Of a stretch of 48,287 nt of DNA, positions 14,964-22,921 are shown in pieces; positions within the stretch are counted from its first letter, which is position 1; each line of letters begins with the position of its first letter. Under the pieces are notes generated by a model that worked only from the letters and a program-made list of their open reading frames with translations, searched no databases and was not told the origin of the DNA. A program made the position numbers and the translations under genes. The stretch spans positions 1 through 48,287 of the forward strand of contig NZ_JACJFM010000038.1 in the NCBI RefSeq assembly GCF_014164585.1, written 5' to 3'. This DNA is from Oceanospirillum sediminis. Lineage in GTDB: Bacteria; Pseudomonadota; Gammaproteobacteria; Pseudomonadales; Halomonadaceae.

Positions 14964-15716
14964 GTGAAACTGGCCAGACCTTGTAAAGCTCTGGAAAACA
15001 CCGTTTATGCCTTTGTTCAGGTCAGAACGGACAGAACGGCGATATACCCCATTGTGCCAGACGGTACTAACATTCTGTTTTTCTCATCATGTCGTGAATC
15101 CTTTGGTGGTACTCAGTCAAAAATTTTAGAAATACCGCTGACAATTCCTGATGGCGAGTATTTTGGTATCTGGTTTTATCCGGGAGCGATGCGCCGCTTT
15201 TTTAATATCGACCTGTCAGAGGCAAGCGATACCGTCTTTGGGCTGGATTTTCTGGAAGTTCCTGTGTTCCGGAACTTACACGAGCGTATTTATGATGAGG
15301 TCAGTTTTGAAAACCGGATCAGTTTATGTGAACGCCTGCTGACCAGGACGCAAAGCAACGCTGGTTTTATCGCTTATCTGGATCATACCCTGAGTCAGAT
15401 TTATCAATCTGGTGGGAATCTCTCTGTTGAGAAGCTGGCTGATAGGGTGGGTTGCAGCTCCAGGCATCTGAACCGTATTTTTCAATTACATATTGGCGCT
15501 TCAATCAAAGCGTTCTCTCAAATGGTTCGAATGAATTCTTTTTTGAATAACAAGTATCGTTATGGGACTTACTCCAGTTTTCCTGCTCTGCCTGGACAGT
15601 ATGATTCTGGATTCTTTGATCAATCTCATCTGATCCGCGCCTTTAAAAAACAGGGCCTTCAGTCACTGTCGCCTTTCGTACAAGAATTTATGTCCGATTT
15701 TTACAATTCAAAATAG
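14964..15716 (+). CDS. AraC-family transcriptional regulator
   Basis: A 250-residue protein starting at GTG. It has an N-terminal sensor half with YPIVPDGTNILFFSS and IWFYPGAMRRFFNI, like AraC proteins with the DUF6597 region. The C-terminal AraC domain runs SVEKLADRVGCSSRHLNRIFQ (first HTH) to FFDQSHLIRAFKKQ (second HTH); the latter departs a little from the usual FSDQSHF(T/I)RxFKxxxGxxPxxY. The stretch between the HTHs (RYGTYSSFPALPGQYDSG) is also diverged. It lies 51 bp upstream of the fabA-like gene, so that gene is a candidate target or co-transcribed partner. Confidence 0.8.
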   Translation: MKLARPCKALENTVYAFVQVRTDRTAIYPIVPDGTNILFFSSCRESFGGTQSKILEIPLTIPDGEYFGIWFYPGAMRRFFNIDLSEASDTVFGLDFLEVPVFRNLHERIYDEVSFENRISLCERLLTRTQSNAGFIAYLDHTLSQIYQSGGNLSVEKLADRVGCSSRHLNRIFQLHIGASIKAFSQMVRMNSFLNNKYRYGTYSSFPALPGQYDSGFFDQSHLIRAFKKQGLQSLSPFVQEFMSDFYNSK

Positions 15717-15767
15717 AGTCTGAAATTCATACTACTAAGCCTGCTTTTAAGAGTTTATGAGGTCAGT

Positions 15768-16256
15768 ATGCAGTTTTCTCACTCCGATATTTTAGCCATG
15801 TCCGAAGGTTCCTTTTTTGGCAAAGGTAACGCTCAATTGCCCAGTGACCAGATGCTTATGCTGGATGAAATTACTCATCTGGATACATCGGGTGGCCAGT
15901 ATCAGAAAGGTTTTTTGCAAGCTCAGTTCATGATCAAACCCGATCACTGGTTTTTTGCTTGTCATTTTAAGGGCGACCCCGTTATGCCCGGATGTCTGGG
16001 GCTGGATGCATTATGGCAATTATTGGGTGTTTTTCTGGGCTATTCAGGCCTTCCGGGAAGAGGTCGGGCATTGGGTGTTGGCAATGTACGTTTTACGGGA
16101 CAAATCTATCCGGATACCAAAGCCATTGAATACCATATCCATGTTAAGAGAGTTATCAGAAAACCGCTAGCGATGGGAATTGCTGATGGCTTTGTCCTGC
16201 TGAATGGCGAAGTGATTTACAGAGCGACCGATTTAAAAGTAGGCATGATTTGTTGA
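15768..16256 (+). CDS. fabA: FabA-like 3-hydroxydecanoyl-ACP dehydratase/isomerase
   Basis: A 162-residue hot-dog-fold protein with WFFACHFKGDPVMPGCLGLDALW containing the catalytic His66 and Asp80 expected of FabA. RALGVGNVRFTGQI and a C-terminal YRATDLKVGM follow. FabA makes trans-2 and cis-3 decenoyl-ACP and so seeds unsaturated fatty acids. It is ~10 residues shorter than E. coli FabA at the C-terminus. No fabB follows, unlike the common fabA-fabB pair, and it sits behind an AraC gene, so this may be a second, regulated paralogue. Catalytic residues are intact. Confidence 0.85.
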   Translation: MQFSHSDILAMSEGSFFGKGNAQLPSDQMLMLDEITHLDTSGGQYQKGFLQAQFMIKPDHWFFACHFKGDPVMPGCLGLDALWQLLGVFLGYSGLPGRGRALGVGNVRFTGQIYPDTKAIEYHIHVKRVIRKPLAMGIADGFVLLNGEVIYRATDLKVGMIC

Positions 16257-16387
16257 TGGCCTGGCTGAAAGGCAGCAGTTGGAAAACACCGGTTGAACAA
16301 ACCTTAAATTCTATTAGCTTCATTCCCTGATGAGCGGGTATCCTGTGCAGCACAATTGACCTGCTCTTATTAGGAGGGTTCCAGAAC

Positions 16388-17023
16388 GTGGATATCATAC
16401 AAATATTCAGTTTTATGCTGGTAGCGGCACTGCTGGTTATTTCACCCGGACCAAACGGTGTCTTAATTGCGAAAACAGTCCCTGTTTCTGGTAAAGCGGC
16501 TGGGTTTGCCAACATCGGGGGCTTTATTGCGGCATTCTTTGTTCATGGCAGCCTGTCTGTATTCGGATTATCGGTGCTTCTGGTTCAATCTGCTCAGGCG
16601 TTCACCCTGTTCAAACTGCTGGGAGCCGCTTATCTCTGCTGGATCGGTATCAAATCATTGATGCAGGCATGGCAAAACAAGCCTGTTCAGAATAACGCTG
16701 AGGGAACCAGTAAGCCAACATCACTGACAAGTGCTTTTGCGGAAGGCTTTCTGACCAACGCCCTGAACCCTAAGGTGTCCATGTTCTATCTGGCTGCTTT
16801 TCCACAGTTCATCCCTGTCGACGACAGTGTTGCGGCCGCATTTATGCTGGTCGTCCTGCACGCAATCATTAATCTGGCCTGGTTTTCGGTCATGGTCATG
16901 CTGCTGGCCCGCATAAAGCAGGTATCCCGGAATTCCGCTTTTTCCCGTTGGCTGAAATCAGTGACGGGGGCTGTATTTATCGGCTTTGGGGCTAAACTGG
17001 CGTTTCTGAAACCAGCCGGGTAA
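16388..17023 (+). CDS. LysE/RhtB-family amino-acid exporter
   Basis: A 211-residue inner-membrane protein with six hydrophobic segments. It has the family signature near the N-terminus (AALLVISPGPNGVLIAKTVPVSGKAAGFANIGG) and LGAAYLCWIGIKSLMQAW. A central FAEGFLTNALNPKVSMFYLAAFPQF is typical of RhtB-type exporters of homoserine, threonine or similar compounds. The start is GTG at 16388, set by a strong AGGAGG. It is a single gene; the substrate cannot be inferred. Confidence 0.9.
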   Translation: MDIIQIFSFMLVAALLVISPGPNGVLIAKTVPVSGKAAGFANIGGFIAAFFVHGSLSVFGLSVLLVQSAQAFTLFKLLGAAYLCWIGIKSLMQAWQNKPVQNNAEGTSKPTSLTSAFAEGFLTNALNPKVSMFYLAAFPQFIPVDDSVAAAFMLVVLHAIINLAWFSVMVMLLARIKQVSRNSAFSRWLKSVTGAVFIGFGAKLAFLKPAG

Positions 17024-17088
17024 AGCGTGCTTCAACTCCGAATCTGGATAGCCCGTTTTTTCAGACACCCCGTCTTTACTGATGAGCT

Positions 17089-17118
17089 CAGGCTTTGCAG
17101 ATAACTCGACAAAGCCTG
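17089..17118. terminator. Hairpin between LysE-type gene and serine hydrolase gene
   Basis: CAGGCTTTG (17089-17097) pairs with CAAAGCCTG (17110-17118) across a 12-base loop. No T tract follows, so it may be a structure other than a classical terminator. Confidence 0.35.
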
Positions 17119-17206
17119 ACAAAACCCGACACTTCCCGAACCACTCTGACCGGCTCTGAGGATAAGCTGAAGGCACAGATTAGAGAGATTTCCGGAGTGG
17201 TTCAGT

Positions 17207-18430
17207 ATGAACAAATGGCTTTCTGTTGTGCTATGCGGCACAGCAATAACGTTATCAGGTTGTAATGGCAGTTCATTTAAAGAAGCTTTTGACAAAGTTG
17301 AGGCTGAAGAAAAAATTCGTAAGCTGATTAATGACACCATGAAAGAGGATCAGATACCGGGCATGGCCCTGGCGCTGGTCTCTGATGAAAAAACACTGTT
17401 TGCCAAAGGTTTTGGCCATCTGGATACCAGTCAATTAAATAAAGTGGGCTCTGATACCCCTTTCTGGCTCGGTTCCATCAGTAAAGCCGTCATGGGTACG
17501 GCTATCATGCATGCCAGAGATCAGCAGTTGCTGAGCCTGGATACCTCAGTGCCTGAAACCCTGGCGCAATCCGCCCCCTTTGTACTGGCATCGCCAGAAA
17601 CAGATTCTCTGACGCTCAGACACCTGGCTACCCATACCGGAGGAATTACCGACAATGACTATTATGGCTGCGCTTATTACACCCATGATGCCGGGGGCAA
17701 TATTCAGTATCTGGTCAGTAACTATACTGATATAACCTGCTCTTCTGAGGTTTCGACAAATCTGGCAGGGTATCTGCGTAGTTACCTGGCAGAAGATGGT
17801 CAGTATTATGATCCGACAAATTTCACCACACAGGGAGAACAGCAATACTCTAATATCGGGGCGGCGCTGGCAGGTTACACCCTGGAGCTGAAAACAGGGC
17901 AGTCTCTGGCAGATTATGCCCAATACAATCTGTTCAGCCCTATGGGCATGACCGATACCAGCTGGAAGCTCAGTGACTTTGATACCAGCCGAATCGCCCG
18001 GCCTCATATGCGCTCGGATACCGGGCAACCTATTCCTCTGCCACTGTACAGCTTATCGACCTGGCCGGATGGCGGGTTGCGCAGTAGCGCCAGAGACCTG
18101 GCAGTTTATCTGCGTATGATGATGAATCAGGGTAAGCACAATGACACCCGAATTATCCGCTCTGACAGCGCCGCTCTGATGCAGGCGACTTTATCCGGGG
18201 ATAATAATAACGGCCACGGGATATTCTGGTACACCGTGACCAGTTACGGCCGCACGCTTAAAGGCCATAGTGGATCGGATCCGGGGGCCTTCAGCATGAT
18301 GTTTTATGATCCGGATAAATCGCTGGGGCTGGTTCTGCTGGCAAATGGCGATGATGACTTTCCCGGCATGGACAGTAAGTACCAACACCTGATGGAAAAA
18401 CTGCTGGATTATGCTGAAGACCTGGACTAA
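17207..18430 (+). CDS. Serine hydrolase lipoprotein, class C beta-lactamase/PBP-like
   Basis: A 407-residue protein. The signal peptide has lipobox LSGC (Cys19), so a periplasmic lipid-anchored location is predicted. The beta-lactamase fold has S90-I-S-K93 (SxxK nucleophile), Y214-S-N (YxN) in QQYSNIGAALAG, and a third motif GHSGSDPG in place of KTG, as usual for esterase-type members. PDGGLRSSARDLAVYLRMMM is a family block. Substrates in this family range from peptides to esters; resistance function should not be assumed. A stem CAGCAGA/TCTGCTG follows the stop at 18446-18463. Confidence 0.85.
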   Translation: MNKWLSVVLCGTAITLSGCNGSSFKEAFDKVEAEEKIRKLINDTMKEDQIPGMALALVSDEKTLFAKGFGHLDTSQLNKVGSDTPFWLGSISKAVMGTAIMHARDQQLLSLDTSVPETLAQSAPFVLASPETDSLTLRHLATHTGGITDNDYYGCAYYTHDAGGNIQYLVSNYTDITCSSEVSTNLAGYLRSYLAEDGQYYDPTNFTTQGEQQYSNIGAALAGYTLELKTGQSLADYAQYNLFSPMGMTDTSWKLSDFDTSRIARPHMRSDTGQPIPLPLYSLSTWPDGGLRSSARDLAVYLRMMMNQGKHNDTRIIRSDSAALMQATLSGDNNNGHGIFWYTVTSYGRTLKGHSGSDPGAFSMMFYDPDKSLGLVLLANGDDDFPGMDSKYQHLMEKLLDYAEDLD

Positions 18431-18579
18431 AACATCGGACTAAGTCAGCAGACATATCTGCTGTACACAGTGCCAGTGCTTTATCTGCAACGGGGCGGGT
18501 TATCAAAGTAACCCGGTCACTGTTTCCGGGTCTGAACGACAGGTATTATTCGAATCTGTGTTTACTCAGGAGAGAAATA

Positions 18580-18993
18580 ATGAATTACCAGGATACTGTT
18601 AATTATTGCCTGTCCCGCCCGGAAGCGACCCAGGACTATCCATTCGGACCGGATGTGTCAGTCTTTAAAGTCAGAGGAAAAATGTTTGCCCTGCTGGGCA
18701 CCAGCGGACAGTCTGGTAAAGAACTGGGTACTGAGTTTGCAGGGTGCGATTTTCTGAACCTTAAATGTGATCCTGATGAAGCCTTTATGCTCAGAGATAT
18801 TTTTCCGGAAGTACTGCCCGCCTACCATATGTCAAAAAAGCACTGGATCAGCGTGGTTCTGAAAGTATCTATGCCAGCGAATGAAATAGAACGATTAATA
18901 GATCGCTCTTATGGTCTGGTGGTTAAAGGGCTGAAAAAGTCAGAACGTGCTCAGCTGGAGCTGCACTATTCTGCCGAAGAAATCTATCGCTGA
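18580..18993 (+). CDS. MmcQ/YjbR-family protein
   Basis: A 137-residue single-domain protein with the family blocks YCLSRPEATQDYPFGPDVSVFKVRGKMFALL, LKCDPDEAFMLRD, YHMSKKHWISVVL and the C-terminal SYGLVVKGLKK. The fold resembles a CyaY/double-wing DNA-binding shape, but no molecular activity is established. It has an AGGAGAG ribosome-binding site. It lies 26 bp ahead of the sensor genes on the same strand and could be co-transcribed with them. Confidence 0.9.
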   Translation: MNYQDTVNYCLSRPEATQDYPFGPDVSVFKVRGKMFALLGTSGQSGKELGTEFAGCDFLNLKCDPDEAFMLRDIFPEVLPAYHMSKKHWISVVLKVSMPANEIERLIDRSYGLVVKGLKKSERAQLELHYSAEEIYR

Positions 18994-19019
18994 GCCTGGT
19001 CTTCGGGCAGATTATTCTT

Positions 19020-20381
19020 ATGAAGAAGTCATTTTTTCTGACGCTGTTACTGGTCATGCTCGCAGCGGGTATGTTACTGCCCTCACTGGCATCAGAGCAT
19101 CTGGGCGGCTATCTGATGAAACCCTTTCTGCAGCGCCTGAGTCACTACTACGTCACCACCAGTGCTCATACTGCGGCTTACTGGTTATCTCTGCAGTCTG
19201 AAGAGCAGCGCCCTGAGGCCTTTGCACAGGTAAAAAGCCTGTATCCGGTTGAAATACAGATGACCAGGACAGATCAGCTATCTCATTTATTAGCCCACTC
19301 ACTATCAGATAACACTCTGAACAGACTCAGTAACGGAGAGCTTATTTTTCTGGATCAATCAGAGCATTTTATTATTGGTATCCCTGATTCAGACCAGATA
19401 CTGATTCTGCTCAGCCCGGATAAAACCCTGGTCAACATTACCACAGATGCAGAAGCTGAAAGTATGGGAACTCTGGCTCTGTTACAGCGGCGCTTTCAGA
19501 ATCAGCCTGAACAGCAATGGCCGAAGATTATGGCCGAAACGTCTGCTCTGTTTCCTTATCCTGTCACTCTGCTCTCCATACAGGAGATACTAACCGATCA
19601 GCATGACAGCATACGTCTTAATGCTTATCAAAAAGAAGCCCTTCAACAGGGGCGGGCCGTTGCAGTGAGCAATAAACGCAACCTGATGAACTATGGCTCC
19701 GGGCTGGATTATTTTATGCAGCGACTGGATAATAGTAATCAGGTACTGGTTGCGGGTCCGGCTTCATTGGTTGTTCAGCAACAACTGGACCGCTATCAAC
19801 TGATCAGTCAGGGCAGTATGTCACTGCTGGTATTGTTGCTGTTATCACTCTGGTTGTTACCAACCTGGCGAGCGTCTCGCTCTCTGATCAATAGTGCCAG
19901 GCGTTTTGCAATGGGCCAGATGCCTGACCGGGCCCGACGCTATCGCTTCAGTCATTTTCATCCGGTGACAGACACCTTTAACCGAATGGCAGAAGATATT
20001 GAAGCGGATTTTAAAGCCAATCAACGTCTTATCCAGACCCTGAGCCGGGAGATGGATTCCAGAATATCGGGGATTGAAACCGGTCTGAATCAACTGGAGA
20101 AACATCTTAAATCGACTTCCGAAGCAGATACCACTTCAAGCGTTTCCAATAAAGCCGGAGAGTTGCCGGAAGCCTGTACCGAACAGCAGATGACCTGGCT
20201 GATCGAAAAAGAAGTGGATCAGCTCAGCCAGTTAACATCGGATGCCCTGATCAAAGCCCGCCAGCGCTCAGAAGACACATCTTTCACGGATACCACCAAA
20301 GACACCACAAAACCTGTAACAGATAAAACCAGGGTTCACACGGCTTCTGTTCCAGAATCCGGTTCAGGAGAAAAGCGATGA
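19020..20381 (+). CDS. Kinase-less RstB-like sensor paralogue with degenerate DHp
   Basis: A 453-residue membrane protein paralogous to the next gene (both begin MKKSFFL). It has TM1 at residues ~4-24 and a periplasmic region ~25-262 with two similar halves (YWLSLQSEEQRPEAF... and LLQRRFQNQPEQQWPKI...). TM2 is at ~264-284, then a HAMP-like linker (RRFAMGQMPDRARRY, FNRMAEDIEADFKA). SREMDSRISGIETGLNQLE (342-360) lines up with a histidine-kinase H-box, but Arg343 replaces the phospho-acceptor His and Arg348 the Pro. LIEKEVDQLSQLTSDALIKAR (393-413) matches the second DHp helix. No ATPase domain follows; only a Ser/Thr/Lys-rich tail. The stop overlaps the next start by 4 bp. Likely a pseudokinase partner or modulator. 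Confidence 0.8.
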   Translation: MKKSFFLTLLLVMLAAGMLLPSLASEHLGGYLMKPFLQRLSHYYVTTSAHTAAYWLSLQSEEQRPEAFAQVKSLYPVEIQMTRTDQLSHLLAHSLSDNTLNRLSNGELIFLDQSEHFIIGIPDSDQILILLSPDKTLVNITTDAEAESMGTLALLQRRFQNQPEQQWPKIMAETSALFPYPVTLLSIQEILTDQHDSIRLNAYQKEALQQGRAVAVSNKRNLMNYGSGLDYFMQRLDNSNQVLVAGPASLVVQQQLDRYQLISQGSMSLLVLLLLSLWLLPTWRASRSLINSARRFAMGQMPDRARRYRFSHFHPVTDTFNRMAEDIEADFKANQRLIQTLSREMDSRISGIETGLNQLEKHLKSTSEADTTSSVSNKAGELPEACTEQQMTWLIEKEVDQLSQLTSDALIKARQRSEDTSFTDTTKDTTKPVTDKTRVHTASVPESGSGEKR

Positions 20382-22057
20382 AGAAAAGCTTTTTTCTGCA
20401 ATTACTGATACTTATTATTCTGCTGGTCAGTATTAGTCAGGCCAGTCAGATATCCCGTATCTTCGATTTATGGTCACCTCATATGACCATGATTGAACAC
20501 CACCGCTTTCAGGGAACCCGAGCCTTGCTTGAGCGACACCTGCAAAGCTTTCCACCTTCTGAACGCCAACGGCAAGTCGATAGCCTGCAGCCGGAATTTG
20601 GCTATTATCTGGGTTATCAGGCTATCGAACAGCTGTCATTATCAGACGAACAATGGCAGCAACTGGAGCAACAAACGCATATCTTTGATCCGGATAGCCT
20701 GAATCACTATCTGCTATCTGAACAAGTACGCACCAATCGCCCGCAGGTTCTGGTGATACAGAATATCGATATGGATACCGGTCATGTGGAATCCCCCATA
20801 GAAAAAGGACTGACGGGTAACGCTCGTTTGATCGAGGCTATTCTCCTGCGTTTTCCTCAATCACAATGGTCCGACCTTGTGCAACAGATACAGCCCGATG
20901 ATGGCATACCCTATGCTCTGCACGCTCTGGAGAGTTTATCGCTGACAGCTGGCCAGCAAATAGCACTGCAACAGACCGGAATCACTTTTCAGCCAAAGGA
21001 AGAATACGAGCAGTCCGCCGATATGGCTTTCAGCCGAATCGGTAACAGCCAACAAATACTTGTACAGGGACCGGTCACAGGCGAGGCCGTCTCCCGTTAT
21101 CAGATGAGTGCTCTGGCCGCTTATTTTCTGATGCTGGCCGGTATGATAGGTCTGCCTGTTGCTCTCTGGCTCTGGCCAGTATGGCGTTTCTCTGGCCGGA
21201 TTAAACAATATTGCCAGCAGTGCGCTCAGGGAGACTTCAGCCAGCGTTTATCGTTAAAAGCAGCCGGGCAGTTAGCCCCCCTGGCCGAAGTGCTGAACAC
21301 CATGGCTGACCGTGTGGATTTCAGTCGTCAGCAGAGCCAGACGTTCAGCCATGCGATCTCCCATGATATACGCACCCCTCTGACCAATCTCAGTTTTTCA
21401 CTGGAGCTGTATCGCCGGGCAGACAACCCTGAGCAAAAACAAAAAATTATGCGCCGTATGCAGGCATCACTGACAGAAATAAAACAACTGCAAACCGAAC
21501 TGGATATGTTCAGCCGGTTTGAGCATCAGGTGGTTCGTATGCCTCTGAACACAGAACCACTCGCCGAGTTCTGGCAGGAGGTGCAGAATAAATGGCAACA
21601 TTTACCAGCGCAGCATGCTGCTGATGGCAAAACCCTGACCATAGCCGCAAGCCAATGCCAGGCTCTGTGTCAGCTGAACAATCACTATTTACAGCGGGCA
21701 CTGGATAATCTGATTAACAATGCATTAAGGCATGCCGACAGTCAGGTCCGTGTCACGCTTAATCAGGTGGAATCGGGTCAAATCGGCACTCATTGTGTGA
21801 TCAGTGTAGAAAATGATGGTCAGCCGATCGACAAGCAGGATCAGGAACGTATATTCCAGCCCTTTGTCCGTCTGGAAGAGAGCCGCAACCGTGACTCCGG
21901 TGGTGCGGGCCTTGGCTTATCTATCGTCAGAGCCATTGCAGAAGCTCACAATGGCAAAGTCAGTGTAATGTCTGAGGTTTCTTCGGGATGGACCTGTTTT
22001 CAGATAACCCTGCCAGTTTACCAGTCAGAAGAACAACACCAGACCGGCTCAGACTGA
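20378..22057 (+). CDS. RstB-like sensor histidine kinase with duplicated periplasmic domain
   Basis: A 559-residue kinase. TM1 is ~6-24. The periplasmic region ~25-243 contains two similar halves: FPPSERQRQVDSLQPEFGYYLG and FPQSQWSDLVQQIQPDDGIPYA, each followed by an LSL...QQ segment. TM2 is ~245-270, then HAMP. The H-box has His329 in SHDIRTPL, the N box is DNLINNALRHA (443-453), the D box is ENDGQPI (a minimal DxG) and the G2 box is GGAGLGLSIV (508-517). It should autophosphorylate and phosphorylate the OmpR-type regulator 123 bp downstream. The ATGA overlap with the preceding kinase-less paralogue suggests equal synthesis and possibly a heterodimer. The stimulus is unknown. Confidence 0.88.
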   Translation: MKKSFFLQLLILIILLVSISQASQISRIFDLWSPHMTMIEHHRFQGTRALLERHLQSFPPSERQRQVDSLQPEFGYYLGYQAIEQLSLSDEQWQQLEQQTHIFDPDSLNHYLLSEQVRTNRPQVLVIQNIDMDTGHVESPIEKGLTGNARLIEAILLRFPQSQWSDLVQQIQPDDGIPYALHALESLSLTAGQQIALQQTGITFQPKEEYEQSADMAFSRIGNSQQILVQGPVTGEAVSRYQMSALAAYFLMLAGMIGLPVALWLWPVWRFSGRIKQYCQQCAQGDFSQRLSLKAAGQLAPLAEVLNTMADRVDFSRQQSQTFSHAISHDIRTPLTNLSFSLELYRRADNPEQKQKIMRRMQASLTEIKQLQTELDMFSRFEHQVVRMPLNTEPLAEFWQEVQNKWQHLPAQHAADGKTLTIAASQCQALCQLNNHYLQRALDNLINNALRHADSQVRVTLNQVESGQIGTHCVISVENDGQPIDKQDQERIFQPFVRLEESRNRDSGGAGLGLSIVRAIAEAHNGKVSVMSEVSSGWTCFQITLPVYQSEEQHQTGSD

Positions 22058-22180
22058 AATATGGCCAAAGGCACAAAAACCGGGCAGCATCTGTAGCCTG
22101 TAGAAGTTGTCCGGATAACGCTGCATCATGTTAATCTCTGGTTATAAGCGACATAATTAATTCTCTGGAATCATAGGGTT

Positions 22181-22891
22181 ATGCATAAGATATTACTGGT
22201 AGAGGATAACCTGTCACTGGCAGAATCGATCTCAGACTACCTCACAATGGAAGGTTTTACGGTTGGTACAGAGCCTGATGGTGCTCAGGCTGAACAGCGT
22301 ATCCTCAGTGAGCAGCCTGATCTGATTATTCTGGACCTGATGCTGCCAGGCAAAGATGGCCTGAGCATCTGCCGGGATATTCGTGCACATTATTCCGGAA
22401 TGATCCTGATGTTTACTGCCAAGGAAAGCGAAATCGACAATATTGTCGGGCTGGAACTGGGAGCTGATGACTATCTGATTAAGCCGGTTAATCCCAGATT
22501 GCTACTGGCCAAAATCAAGTCTCTCTTACGCAGAGAGTCTACGCCTGCTGTTACTACGGCCTATTCTCCTTCAGAACTCAGACAGTTTCCGGGACTAACC
22601 CTTTGCACTCAGCAAAGACAAGTGACTCTGAGAGGCATCCCCGTCCCTTTAACCACCATGGAGTTTGATCTGCTGGACCTTCTGAGCGCTCATCCGGGAA
22701 CTATTCTGGAACGGGAGTTTATCGCCCGCAGTATTCTGGGCCGTGAATACGATGGTCTGGATCGAAGTATAGATACCGTTATTAGCCAGTTAAGAAAGAA
22801 ACTGGGTGATAATGCCAAAGAGCCCGGACTGATCAAAACGGTACGCGGCAAAGGCTATATTTTTGTGCCAGGCGGGCTGGATCAGAGGTAG
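22181..22891 (+). CDS. OmpR/RstA-type response regulator
   Basis: A 236-residue regulator. The receiver domain has the acidic pair E8/D9, phospho-acceptor D52 in LIILDLMLPG, Thr79 and K101 in DDYLIKPVNP. A C-terminal winged helix (LTTMEFDLLDLLSAHPG, DRSIDTVISQLRKKLGD, IKTVRGKGYIF) binds DNA. It is the partner of the upstream kinase; the order sensor-sensor-regulator is the reverse of the common one. The 123 bp gap may hold a separate promoter. Confidence 0.93.
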   Translation: MHKILLVEDNLSLAESISDYLTMEGFTVGTEPDGAQAEQRILSEQPDLIILDLMLPGKDGLSICRDIRAHYSGMILMFTAKESEIDNIVGLELGADDYLIKPVNPRLLLAKIKSLLRRESTPAVTTAYSPSELRQFPGLTLCTQQRQVTLRGIPVPLTTMEFDLLDLLSAHPGTILEREFIARSILGREYDGLDRSIDTVISQLRKKLGDNAKEPGLIKTVRGKGYIFVPGGLDQR

Positions 22892-22899
22892 TCAGTACA

Positions 22900-22921
22900 A
22901 GCCTGATCTGATGATCAGGCT
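22900..22921. terminator. Bidirectional hairpin between convergent genes
   Basis: AGCCTGATC-tgat-GATCAGGCT is a perfect 9-bp stem with a tetraloop between the regulator stop (22891) and the convergent chemoreceptor stop (22915-22917), which it overlaps. The T tract is poor on both sides. Confidence 0.55.

Noticed and set aside
17207-18430. Calling the serine hydrolase an AmpC beta-lactamase
   Set aside because: The third motif is HSG rather than KTG and it carries a lipobox; esterase/peptidase-like members share these features, so a resistance role is unsupported.
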